13,038 nt of DNA from positions 1-13,038 of the forward strand of contig JAAYIO010000234.1 in assembly GCA_012523385.1 (NCBI GenBank), written 5' to 3'. Source of the stretch: Methanomicrobiales archaeon (GTDB lineage Archaea; Halobacteriota; Methanomicrobia; Methanomicrobiales; Methanomicrobiaceae). Below, one piece after another: positions 6,450-13,038 of this stretch (the first letter of the stretch is position 1; each line of letters starts with the position of its first letter). The notes under the pieces are model-generated. The model had not been told where the DNA came from. It did no database searches and was given only the letters and a program-made list of their open reading frames with translations. Position numbers and translations under genes: made by a program.

Positions 6450-7685
6450 ATGGCACACCTGACTGTAGATATCGGAGGGAGACCCGGTCTGGACTGTCGG
6501 GGATTCTGTAAATATTGTTACTTTAAAGGGGTCCGCGAAGACGAGGAGCCCGAACCTCTTGGCTGTAGATACTGTATGCCCTTTTCAGTCGGGTGTGACT
6601 ACTGCACCAATTTTGTCCGTGAACGCTACACCGGATTCAAAGATCTCCGTGATGTGGCAGATGATGTGCTCGGAAATCTACAAATGATGGAAGGTAACTT
6701 AGATCGAATCACCATATCTGGCGGTGGTGACCCGTCCTGTTATCCGGAATTCGATGATCTGATGGATCTTTTGGGCAGCATGGAGGTACCTATCCATATT
6801 GGATACACCAGCGGGAAAGGGTTTGATGACCCCGCACTTGCTGATAGGATGGTGGAGCAGGGCCTTTCTGAAGTGTCATTCACGGTCTTCTCGGTTAATC
6901 CGGAACTCCGCCGTGAGTGGCTAAAAGACCCGACACCGGAGGCGTCTCTTGGTGTACTCGGTAAACTCTGCCAGAAAATAGATGTCTATGCCGCGGCTCT
7001 TGTCATACCCGGGGTCAATGACGGCGAGGAACTGGAACGCACCTGCCAGTGGTTGCAGGACAAGGGTGCAAAAGGTCTCATTCTCATGCGGTTTGCAAAC
7101 CGAGAGGAAAATGGTCTTATTCTAAAAAATGCTCCGATTGTAAAGGGTCAGCGGGTGCAGAGTGTATCTGCCTTCCGTGACATGGTAACCGATCTGAATT
7201 CCCGGTATAATCTGCGTATAAATGGCACTCCGCTTTGGGATCCTACTCTTGGATCGCCATTTGCCATCTTGGATGAACCAGATCTTTTGGAAAAACTCCC
7301 GCGTGTTCTGAAACGAGCAAGTTTAATCTCCGGTGCCATCGCAGCCCGCTATGTGCAGGAAGTGCTTGATGCCTGCGGGAACCAGTCATGGGTGCACAGC
7401 CCGAGAAAAGAGATTGCCTGCCTCATCACTCGCGATGACCTGAAAGAGATCGACCTTTCCTCTCTTGAAAAAGTCGTGATCATCCCGGGCCGTTCATTCG
7501 TTCATGAGAGGGAGGCGGCAGAAATACTCTCTTCCGATGGTGTGCGGCGAACAATAATCCGTGGACCAGACACCCTCACTGCCGATGCAGAGACTTCAAT
7601 GGGAATGACTCGTAATGAGGTGCTCCAGATGGAGATTGATGGTTTTTCTTCTCTTATTTACCTCATCAACCAGAATGGAGTATAA
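6450..7685 (+). CDS. mmp10: Mmp10, B12-dependent radical SAM methylase of McrA arginine
   Basis: Mmp10 (methanogenesis marker protein 10) methylates the C5 carbon of a conserved active-site arginine in the MCR alpha subunit, using S-adenosylmethionine, a [4Fe-4S] cluster and cobalamin. The 411-residue product begins MAHLTVDIGGRPGLDCRGFC, matching this family closely. The radical SAM cysteines are C16, C20 and C23 (CX3CX2C). A second four-cysteine set follows at C39, C42, C49 and C52 (GCRYC, GCDYC), which is characteristic of Mmp10 rather than of other radical SAM enzymes. SGGGDPS from about residue 90 is the SAM-contacting glycine-rich strand. The C-terminal third (about 300-411) is the family-specific region. 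Length is normal and there is no disruption. It is followed convergently by a 76-residue gene, 20 bases past its stop. It lies about 2 kb downstream of ycaO, which acts on the same substrate. Confidence 0.96.
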   Translation: MAHLTVDIGGRPGLDCRGFCKYCYFKGVREDEEPEPLGCRYCMPFSVGCDYCTNFVRERYTGFKDLRDVADDVLGNLQMMEGNLDRITISGGGDPSCYPEFDDLMDLLGSMEVPIHIGYTSGKGFDDPALADRMVEQGLSEVSFTVFSVNPELRREWLKDPTPEASLGVLGKLCQKIDVYAAALVIPGVNDGEELERTCQWLQDKGAKGLILMRFANREENGLILKNAPIVKGQRVQSVSAFRDMVTDLNSRYNLRINGTPLWDPTLGSPFAILDEPDLLEKLPRVLKRASLISGAIAARYVQEVLDACGNQSWVHSPRKEIACLITRDDLKEIDLSSLEKVVIIPGRSFVHEREAAEILSSDGVRRTIIRGPDTLTADAETSMGMTRNEVLQMEIDGFSSLIYLINQNGV

Positions 7686-7710
7686 TCCTAATTTTGTCTC
7701 CCTTTTTATC
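7686..7710 (+). terminator. Possible T-rich terminator of mmp10
   Basis: The 20-base gap after the mmp10 stop contains TTTTG and CCCTTTTTA tracts. Transcription probably ends within it, or just inside the convergent small gene. Confidence 0.3.
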
Positions 7711-7936
7711 TGCACTTTTGATTGTAGAGTTCTGCGCAGTGTTCAATCTCTGAGATAATCTCTTCTCCAATCAACCCTTTTACCGATTGAGCGAAAGGCA
7801 CCAGAACGATTGGTCCATTTTGCAATGTGCAGGCAACTCCCCCGTCTTTACCCGGGTGGACGTCATAGATATGGCCGTTTTCAAATGTCACGAGGAGGCC
7901 GTCATTGGTGTATTGTATCTTTGCAGATCCTGTCAT
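7706..7936 (-). CDS. Unrecognised 76-residue protein
   Basis: I do not recognise this family. The sequence starts MTGSAKIQYTNDGLLVTFENG and suggests a short beta-rich first half with repeated Gly turns, then a helical C-terminus (about residues 50-76, GLIGEEIISEIEHCAELYNQ). Two cysteines occur in the helix and its tail, and there is no signal peptide or membrane segment. The start is well supported by GGTGA nine bases before the ATG. The gene is convergent with mmp10 and divergent from the SRAP gene, about 110 bases from it. A good ribosome site and protein-like composition make it probably real. Confidence 0.65.
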   Translation of the reverse strand: MTGSAKIQYTNDGLLVTFENGHIYDVHPGKDGGVACTLQNGPIVLVPFAQSVKGLIGEEIISEIEHCAELYNQKCR

Positions 7937-8011
7937 CTCTTATTCACCTTTCTGAAAGCAGATGTTTGGTGTTCATCGGCTTAATCTCTTTTTCCAGATA
8001 CGAAAAAAAGA

Positions 8012-8020
8012 TTATTTATA
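8012..8020 (+). promoter_or_regulatory. TATA box of the SRAP gene
   Basis: TTATTTATA preceded by CGAAAAAAAG is a near-ideal archaeal BRE-TATA arrangement. Its centre is 25-30 bases before the ATGs at 8041 and 8046, so the message is probably leaderless. Confidence 0.6.
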
Positions 8021-8045
8021 ACCGTTATACACCAACAACCATGCC

Positions 8046-8708
8046 ATGTGCATGCGGTATTCCCTTACTCATACTGAAGACTTTGTTTCTGTCTTTGGCA
8101 TATCGTGCAGTGGGATGAGTGACCGTTATAATATTTCGCCTACACAGGATGCACCCATTATTGTGGCAGAAGGGGGTTCTATTAGCTGCATTAATGCCCG
8201 ATGGGGTCTGGTTCCCTCATGGAAGAAAGATGCAGAATGCGGTGAATGGCTCATGAATGCCTGTTCAGAGACGCTTACCGAGAAGTCTGCCTTCGTTGAC
8301 CTCGTGCGACACTCACGCTGTATCATTCCTGCTTCCGGGTTTTATGAGTGGAAGAAGGAGCGCGGCATTTCTCATCCATTTTACTTCACCCTTCCGTCCC
8401 GACCGCTCTTTGGGTTGGCTGGTCTCTATGACTGGTGGACAAACCCGGAATCCGGAATTCCGAAAGCCACCTTTACCCTCATCACCTGTCCTTCAAATGA
8501 CCTTGTTGGACGCATTCACAACCGCATGCCTGTCATTTTGAATAAAGAAGGCGTGCCTCTCTGGCTTGCGGGTCCATATGCCCCTGAGGTTTTACAACCA
8601 TATCCGGACGCACGGATGGCAGTCCAGCAGGTGTCGCAAATGGTCAATAATTCCGCATATGAAGGTGCGGAGTGCATTCAGGAAACGGGTAAATGTGACT
8701 GGTGGTAA
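8046..8708 (+). CDS. SRAP (YedK/HMCES) abasic-site DNA-protein crosslink protein
   Basis: SRAP proteins form a covalent thiazolidine link between their Cys2 amine and thiol and abasic sites in single-stranded DNA, shielding them. The 220-residue product has the key residues. Cys2 follows the initiator Met (MCMRYSL), Asn71 lies in NACSET, Glu101 in ASGFYEW and His158 in HNRMP; these match the catalytic positions known in E. coli YedK. Other hallmarks are RYNISPTQ and ARWGLVPSW. The start at 8046 is fixed by the need for Cys2; an ATG at 8041 is out of frame. Two departures from consensus are visible: the usual Gly3 is Met, and the Arg of N-A-R-S-E-T is Cys73. The extra C-terminal tail ending CDWW is short. 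The gene stands alone behind a strong leaderless-type promoter. Confidence 0.95.
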   Translation: MCMRYSLTHTEDFVSVFGISCSGMSDRYNISPTQDAPIIVAEGGSISCINARWGLVPSWKKDAECGEWLMNACSETLTEKSAFVDLVRHSRCIIPASGFYEWKKERGISHPFYFTLPSRPLFGLAGLYDWWTNPESGIPKATFTLITCPSNDLVGRIHNRMPVILNKEGVPLWLAGPYAPEVLQPYPDARMAVQQVSQMVNNSAYEGAECIQETGKCDWW

Positions 8709-8769
8709 TCGTTTTTTCTATCAAATGAATATGGTTTTTCTCCCTGACCGGCAGGAACGATGCTCATCA

Positions 8770-8777
8770 TTTATTAT
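8770..8777 (+). promoter_or_regulatory. TATA box of the Cache lipoprotein gene
   Basis: TTTATTAT is centred about 27 bases before the ATG at 8801. This favours leaderless translation from 8801 over the in-frame ATG at 8783. Confidence 0.45.
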
Positions 8778-8800
8778 CACTGATGCACCATTTTCCCATA

Positions 8801-10486
8801 ATGATCAACAGACTCAATCTTATTGTTTTTGCAGGACTCTGCCTCTGTATAATTTCGGCAGGATGCATTACCACTCCTGAACCGGCAGGCTCAGAGGAAG
8901 ATGCTGAGATGACCGCACTCCTTGAAAACGTAACGGCGGAAATATCTCTCGGTCTTTCTCTGTTGCAGGAGAGCAATGCAGATAGCGCAGATAAATTACC
9001 CAAAACCGGTATCGAGGGTAAAGCAGCGGGAGAAGTATTGCAGGAGAAGCTGTCCCGTGTTTCCCCCTATGTCATCTCATCTCTGGTGATAGATGCGGAA
9101 GGAATCGTCACGGCAGCAGCACCAGTACACTATGAAACGATGGTCGGAACAGACCTTGGCTATCAGCCTGAGGTGCAATATGCCAACACAATAAAAAAGC
9201 CCATTTTAAGTAATATTTTCCTCCTCAAAGAGGGTTTTTCCGGCATATCACTCAGTTATCCGGTATTCTCTGGAACAACCTATCTGGGATATACGGATCT
9301 CACCTTCAGGCCGGAGATATTCCTGCGCCAGTATTTTAGGCCCATTACGGAAAAGACCGGATATGAGTTTATGGTTCTGCAGACCGATGGCATGATTCTC
9401 TATGAGACCAATGAAGAAGAAGTCGGGAAGAACTCCTTCACCGATCCTCTCTACCAGTCGACAGAGGTTCCAAAACTGGCAAAGAAGGTTGTTGCAGAGA
9501 AATCTGGTCGAGGAGAATATACCTTTTGGGACACAGACTGGAAAAAGGAAACGCTCCGTGAAATTTCCTGGTCAACGGTTACCTTTGATGAAACAGAGTG
9601 GAGAATTGCCGTCATTCGTGACATGCAAGACTCCTCATCTCCGACAATGGTATTCACTCCGCGGTCTGACGAGGAACTGAATCGGGATATTTCCGGAATG
9701 ACGTCCTTTCTCGAAAAAGCGGTAGCATTTTCACAAATGAATGGAAGGGATGTGGCATGTGAGTCCTTTAATGATCCTGAAGGTGCGTTCATTGACGGGG
9801 AACTCTATATCTTTGCCTATGATATGAACGCTACGACACTGGTTCATCCCTATCAACCGGGTATTATCGGTGAGAACCGTATGGCAATTGCAGATGAAAA
9901 CGGACTTGAAATGCTAAAAAGTTTTATTGATCTTGCGGCTCGCGGTGGCGGTTCTCTCTACCTTACCTTCCCGAACCCCGGAGATGAATACCGGAAACAG
10001 ATGAAACTGGTAACTATCAAACCCGTTGATGATACTTGGTTCTTAGGTTCTGGTGTCTATATTCCGGAGTTGAATGCCGTGGTGAACCAAACCGAAATTG
10101 ACTCTTTGGTCAGCCGGGTGAAAGAAGCACAGTCCCTTGCTTTGACATCATCTGCATATAGTAACGAATATGAGCTATTTACATCGGTGAACGAGAAATT
10201 TGGGGCTGACCGAGACTATGTCTTTGCCTACGACATGAATGGCACATGCCTCAATACCCCGTTCCAGCCGGAAATGATTGGAAAGGACCGTTTGAACTTC
10301 ACCGATGCGTATGGTGTCGAGGCAGTCAAACTGGGGATTGACGCTGCGAAGCGTGGCGGCGGGTATGTGTATGTAGTTTATGAAAATCCAGATACGGGGA
10401 ACGAGGGGTTAAAGCTCTGCTATGTGCTACCCGTGATGGATGAGTGGTTTGTTGGGTCAGGCGTGTATCCGGATTATGTGAGCTAA
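8801..10486 (+). CDS. Secreted lipoprotein with multiple Cache sensory domains
   Basis: The 561-residue product begins with a lipoprotein signal, MINRLNLIVFAGLCLCIISAGC, with Cys22 as the probable lipid anchor. Residues about 30-290 look like a double Cache region: a helix, then PAS-like sheets with GTTYLGYTDLTF and a second half with LQTDGMILYETN. Two tandem single-Cache units follow, near 300-425 and 430-560. Both carry FAYDMN, then P..QP..IG..R, a helix ending in RGGG, a NP strand region, and a W/F-x-GSGVY ending (TWFLGSGVY and EWFVGSGVY). Cache domains bind small ligands outside the cell, normally ahead of a chemoreceptor or kinase. Here no C-terminal membrane helix or output domain follows, so it is probably a surface ligand-binding protein acting with a separate partner, which I cannot name. 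I preferred the ATG at 8801 because of the TATA spacing; 8783 would add six residues. Confidence 0.88.
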   Translation: MINRLNLIVFAGLCLCIISAGCITTPEPAGSEEDAEMTALLENVTAEISLGLSLLQESNADSADKLPKTGIEGKAAGEVLQEKLSRVSPYVISSLVIDAEGIVTAAAPVHYETMVGTDLGYQPEVQYANTIKKPILSNIFLLKEGFSGISLSYPVFSGTTYLGYTDLTFRPEIFLRQYFRPITEKTGYEFMVLQTDGMILYETNEEEVGKNSFTDPLYQSTEVPKLAKKVVAEKSGRGEYTFWDTDWKKETLREISWSTVTFDETEWRIAVIRDMQDSSSPTMVFTPRSDEELNRDISGMTSFLEKAVAFSQMNGRDVACESFNDPEGAFIDGELYIFAYDMNATTLVHPYQPGIIGENRMAIADENGLEMLKSFIDLAARGGGSLYLTFPNPGDEYRKQMKLVTIKPVDDTWFLGSGVYIPELNAVVNQTEIDSLVSRVKEAQSLALTSSAYSNEYELFTSVNEKFGADRDYVFAYDMNGTCLNTPFQPEMIGKDRLNFTDAYGVEAVKLGIDAAKRGGGYVYVVYENPDTGNEGLKLCYVLPVMDEWFVGSGVYPDYVS

Positions 10487-11123
10487 AATCCCGACCTGAT
10501 TTCTTTAATTACGACCACTCTTTCGGTACGTAGGGATGTGAGGACACTGCACACAATCTCACTCCATCAAAATTACTTTTCTCCTGCTTATCTCATGCCA
10601 ATAACGACGGAAAGGGAAATCAGGTGGATTTTTGGGGTGCTCAAAGAGGTTGAGGGTATAACAGGTATTGCCGGAGACGAATCTGGATGATTTTGTCCGC
10701 GCTGATGTTCACCAGAACGGTGCTCACGGCGTTTGGATCGTAATGTTCATTGCGTAATATAATGTGAGCCTCCGGGATCAGTGGTTTGCACTGACTAAAT
10801 AGTTCTCTATTTTTTCTGTGTTCGAAAAGCATGCCTGCCCCACCCGGATTTATGCTGCAGGCGGGTTTAATTGGGACATCAGCAATTGTCTGCGGTGTAT
10901 TTTTAGGAGGTATTTAATGAAATGGAAATGCGTGTTTTTTAAAAGTTATTATATACGTAATATTTTTTAAATTGAGGGCTTCCATCCGTATTTTGCTTAA
11001 ATTCAATAATAAATTTAAATAATTAAGATTTTTAGGGACGATGTGTCTGTATAATTTGTTTTAATTCAAAATGTTCTTGTATGTAACTATTAATCAAAGA
11101 TTGTTGATGTAATAAAATCAGGT
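10487..11123. other. Gene-poor AT-rich stretch
   Basis: Apart from the doubtful small ORF at 10641-10832 I see no gene. From about 10920 to 11120 the sequence becomes very AT-rich (for example TTATATACGTAATATTTTTT and a run of AAATTTAAATAATT), which contrasts with the neighbouring coding regions and may hold promoter elements of the decayed gene that follows. No tRNA-like or repeat-array structure is apparent. Confidence 0.4.
10641..10832 (-). CDS. Doubtful 63-residue ORF, possibly a gene remnant
   Basis: The frame begins MLFEHRKNRELFSQCKPLIP and has plausible composition, with a GGTGGGG purine tract about eight bases before its ATG. The same frame stays open to about 10913, adding a Pro/Gly-containing stretch without a start codon. 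No family is recognised. It could be a small gene, the tail of a decayed longer gene, or chance. Confidence 0.25.
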   Translation of the reverse strand: MLFEHRKNRELFSQCKPLIPEAHIILRNEHYDPNAVSTVLVNISADKIIQIRLRQYLLYPQPL

Positions 11124-12174
11124 GTGGTAAATGTTCAGATAAATGCATTTTTAATAATACTCCTGATGGTATCTCTGATTTGTGCCTCGTGATGTATGGA
11201 GTTTAATGCGAATACTTAAGCCGTAGTTCCTTCCGGGGGGGAAGGGCAGGCTGATGAATTTGGAGGTAGCAGTGTGAACGTTGCTACCTCAGTCACACCG
11301 GTTGCAACACAAGCGCCTGCAATCGTAGCAAATCCATTCCCTGATGCACTGAAATACCAACCAGCGATGGTACTATGATGGTAAGACCGGAAAAAATTAC
11401 GGGGAAAAATCGGGTAAGGCCAATCTTTGTATGCAAGTTGGAAGCTACAAAGAAGTTCCGTATTATCAGTTAGTCAATATGAAAACTGCTGATATGATTC
11501 GCGTGGATCACCCATTGGGGAAGAAATTCTATCTGGTGAGTGTAACGATAACAGTAATGGGCGGATATGGCACAAACGATTACACACCATATCCGCAGAA
11601 ACTCTCAGTTATTTCGAATGACGTGACCTATCTGCCCATGAAGGTTATCTCTGATGAATGGGGTGTTGAAATTGAGGCATATGGCCCTGATGACTACTAC
11701 TCTATCTCCCATGATGCAGCCCTTTCGGACCGGTATTTCCTGAAAGATCTCGGGGAAATCTATGTCCGGAAAAATCTCTACAAGGAAGGAAAAGAAAAGG
11801 AATTCTTCAATGCATGGGTGATGTATGAAGTTCCTGAGTCGTTCAACAAAGCCAATGCGTTTTTTAAGGCAGATCTTGGCGATTCATCACCGGTCTGGAA
11901 GATGCATGACCTTCTGGCGGAAGTCGGGGTGCAGAAAAGCTCACATAACGGAATAATTACGGTCTCCTTTGCAGGAGGGCCAAATTCGAATTTGGTGAAT
12001 GATGTTGATGTTACGGTCACAAAGGCCGATGGGACTGTGATTTCCGAGACAATTCGTCCGATCATTGGTGATAATGTGGAAATTGCAGGTACTAAAGGGG
12101 AGAAAGATCATGTGGTGGTCGTTCTTAACTCCTATTCCTGTGAAGCATTTAAAAAATTCGATGGATATATCTGA
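11124..12174 (+). pseudogene. Decayed secreted lipoprotein gene with pilin-like C-terminal region
   Basis: Three segments join into one plausible lipoprotein. From a possible GTG at 11124 the frame encodes a signal sequence, INAFLIILLMVSLICAS, then TGA (11190-11192), then Cys-Met-Glu. The stop falls where lipobox Gly is expected (GGA to TGA would explain it). A second stop, TAA at 11217-11219, follows, and then a Ser/Thr/Pro/Ala linker (SVTPVATQAPAIVANPFPDA). At 11364-11369 the frame must shift by one base to continue as WYYDGKTGKNYGEKSG into the long open frame, whose first ATG is at 11431 (247 residues). The mature part has a beta-rich middle resembling extracellular domains. Its C-terminal end, with SFAGGPNSNL...VDVTVT...GTKGEKDHVVVV, is like the C-terminal part of many methanogen pilin-type and lipoprotein sequences as I recall them. 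An intact 247-residue cytoplasmic protein from 11431 is possible but unlikely for such a sequence. Sequencing error could mimic the damage. Confidence 0.7.
11263..11290 (+). repeat. 9-bp perfect inverted repeat inside the decayed lipoprotein gene
   Basis: GAGGTAGCA (11263-11271) and TGCTACCTC (11282-11290) are exact reverse complements around a 10-base loop. The element lies in the linker-coding part, about 140 bases before the first ATG of the long open frame. It could be an RNA hairpin, a binding site or coincidence. Confidence 0.45.
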
Positions 12175-12524
12175 TATTCATCTATTTCTTTTTTGAGACT
12201 TATTCTGTGCGCCCTCCGGCAAAAATGGAATGATGCGTGAGGATAGCCGGAATGGACAGTGCTGTGTTCTCTCGGCGGGAATGTCTCCCTGCAGGCCGAG
12301 TGGCGAATGGTTATTTCACCGCAGTGTTGCTGAAGGTATTGTTACTGTTAAGACTGGTGACACAATGGGCACAGGAGTTTCCCTCTGTATGTGAATTATC
12401 CCTTTCAGGGGGTGCAGTAATGCGGGTAAAAAAGCACCCATCTTTGGTTTATCTGAAGAACTTTTATTTATCTGAGCAAGAGCATTCTTTTAGATGTGGC
12501 GCTTATTGTTGATGGAATGCCTTT
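12175..12524. other. Intergenic stretch without a convincing gene
   Basis: A 91-codon plus-strand frame at 12237-12512 lacks a ribosome site and any family likeness. Short protein-like stretches appear in different plus frames (for example GGNVSLQAEWRMVIS near 12278-12322 and VAEGIVTVKTGDTMGTGVSL near 12328-12391), which might be remnants of another damaged gene but are weak. A T-rich TTTATTTAT near 12470 resembles a TATA box without an obvious gene behind it. Confidence 0.3.
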
Positions 12525-12911
12525 TCAACCCTCATAAATCTCTTCAATTCGGTCTAAAATAGAGAGCATATATCCTTTTTTAATTATGTCGGCAATCTCT
12601 CCCGACATCAGTCGGTCAATACGGACGTGGACCGTAAGAATGCGGCGGATGGTCTCCGTCTCCGCAACGCATAGAAGGGAGGGTTTTTCAAAATATGCGG
12701 TTGTTTCATCTGCCCATCCTTGCCAGGGGGTGTTGATGAGCCAGTTGTTATCATAGAGCACTCGTACAAATTCCTTTACTGGTGTGCAGGTTCCGGTTTC
12801 CTGAATCTCCTTTTCATGACCCTTCAGGATTGCTGCTCCGTTTAAAAGTCCCCGACACGCAAGCACTGCTTCAAAATTCTCCGGGGTCGGTATCTCTGAT
12901 TCACGGTGCAT
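12525..12911 (-). CDS. DUF6508-like protein
   Basis: The 128-residue product resembles the DUF6508 family as I recall it. A small N-terminal helical part is followed by VKEFVRVLYDNNWLINTPWQ, then GW and an acidic stretch, and ends with the recognisable core IRRILTVHVRIDRLMSGEIA and a final helix (IIKKGYMLSILDRIEEIYEG). The function of the family is unknown. It has no signal peptide or membrane segment and should be cytoplasmic. The ATG has no clear ribosome site, but a TATA-like TTCATTTATC on the minus strand (12937-12946) lies about 30 bases upstream, so translation is probably leaderless from this ATG. It stands between the decayed lipoprotein region and a tRNA gene. Assignment rests on motif memory, not a search. 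Confidence 0.7.
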   Translation of the reverse strand: MHRESEIPTPENFEAVLACRGLLNGAAILKGHEKEIQETGTCTPVKEFVRVLYDNNWLINTPWQGWADETTAYFEKPSLLCVAETETIRRILTVHVRIDRLMSGEIADIIKKGYMLSILDRIEEIYEG

Positions 12912-12936
12912 TTACAAATGTACTGCACTTCCCAGT

Positions 12937-12946
12937 GATAAATGAA
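12937..12946 (-). promoter_or_regulatory. TATA-like box of the DUF6508-like gene
   Basis: On the minus strand this reads TTCATTTATC, centred about 30 bases before the start codon. It fits a leaderless or very short leader message. Confidence 0.4.
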
Positions 12947-12999
12947 TTGAATGATGCCTTCGCTCATCGAATGATGTCAAAAGAACTGATAAAAAATTA

Positions 13000-13038
13000 T
13001 GCTGTCGATGGGATCCGAACCCACGACCTCCAGATGTC
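13000..13038 (-). tRNA. 3' part of a tRNA, probably tRNA-Val(GAC), cut by the window edge
   Basis: On the minus strand the last 39 bases of a tRNA are visible. The T-arm GTGGG-TTCGGAT-CCCAT is followed by the acceptor strand CGACAGC and discriminator A, with no encoded CCA and a T-rich tract after it. Counting back from the T-arm places GAC at the anticodon, followed by A37 and an anticodon stem of CTGGA, which would make it tRNA-Val. The variable loop is then only four bases and the 5' half is missing, so the identity is provisional. Confidence 0.8.

Noticed and set aside
8783..8800. Earlier ATG for the Cache lipoprotein
   Set aside because: TATA spacing places the transcript start at about 8800, and the shorter form gives a cleaner signal peptide.
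11190..11219. Stop-codon recoding (selenocysteine or pyrrolysine) in the lipoprotein gene
   Set aside because: The stops are TGA and TAA, not the TAG used for pyrrolysine. Neither falls at a catalytic site, and a frameshift is also needed, so decay is simpler.
12237..12512. 91-codon plus-strand open frame
   Set aside because: No ribosome site or recognised domain; kept only as possible remnants.
1..13038. CRISPR array, insertion sequence or defence island
   Set aside because: No regularly spaced repeats, transposase or integrase motifs, terminal inverted repeats or known defence proteins were found on either strand.

Overview
The window is chromosomal DNA from a methanogenic archaeon, most likely class Methanomicrobia and perhaps order Methanomicrobiales; the genus cannot be read from the sequence. 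The strongest evidence is two genes found essentially only in methane-metabolising archaea, both of which modify methyl-coenzyme M reductase (MCR): a YcaO-family enzyme (methanogenesis marker 1 type, McrA thioglycine formation) and the radical SAM protein Mmp10 (methanogenesis marker 10, McrA arginine C-methylation). Supporting evidence is archaeal-style promoters (TATA boxes about 26 bases before likely leaderless starts), a tRNA-Thr with U73 and no encoded CCA, and archaeal lipoprotein signals.

Layout. 1-416: no gene recognised. 417-3153 (minus): a two-gene copper module, a 75-residue CopZ-like chaperone followed by a CopA-type Cu(I) P1B-ATPase, with a 14-bp perfect palindrome in the promoter. 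3285-4496 (plus): divergent ycaO. 4497-5458: gene-poor, with one possible 45-residue membrane protein on the minus strand. 5459-5863 (plus): a small HEAT/ARM-like protein whose leader holds an inverted repeat. 6103-6174 (minus): tRNA-Thr(UGU). 6450-7685 (plus): mmp10. 7706-7936 (minus): an unrecognised 76-residue protein, convergent with mmp10. 8046-8708 (plus): a YedK/HMCES-type SRAP protein. 8801-10486 (plus): a secreted lipoprotein with a membrane-distal Cache-like region and two tandem single-Cache repeats but no signalling output domain. 10487-11123: AT-rich and gene-poor, with one doubtful small ORF. 11124-12174 (plus): a decayed secreted lipoprotein gene with two in-frame stops and one frameshift. 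12175-12524: no convincing gene. 12525-12911 (minus): a DUF6508-like protein. 13000-13038 (minus): the 3' part of a tRNA, probably tRNA-Val(GAC).

How the genes work together. The copper chaperone and ATPase form an efflux pair. YcaO and Mmp10 act on the same substrate protein, McrA, and lie about 2 kb apart in the same orientation, separated by the HEAT protein and the tRNA. No tfuA, mcr or copper-regulator gene is present in the window. The remaining genes look like independent single-gene units, several with leaderless-type promoters. I do not see a defence island, CRISPR array, transposon or obvious new multi-gene system. The points most worth a second look are the palindrome at the copper promoter, the tfuA-less ycaO near mmp10, the multi-Cache lipoprotein and the decaying lipoprotein gene.
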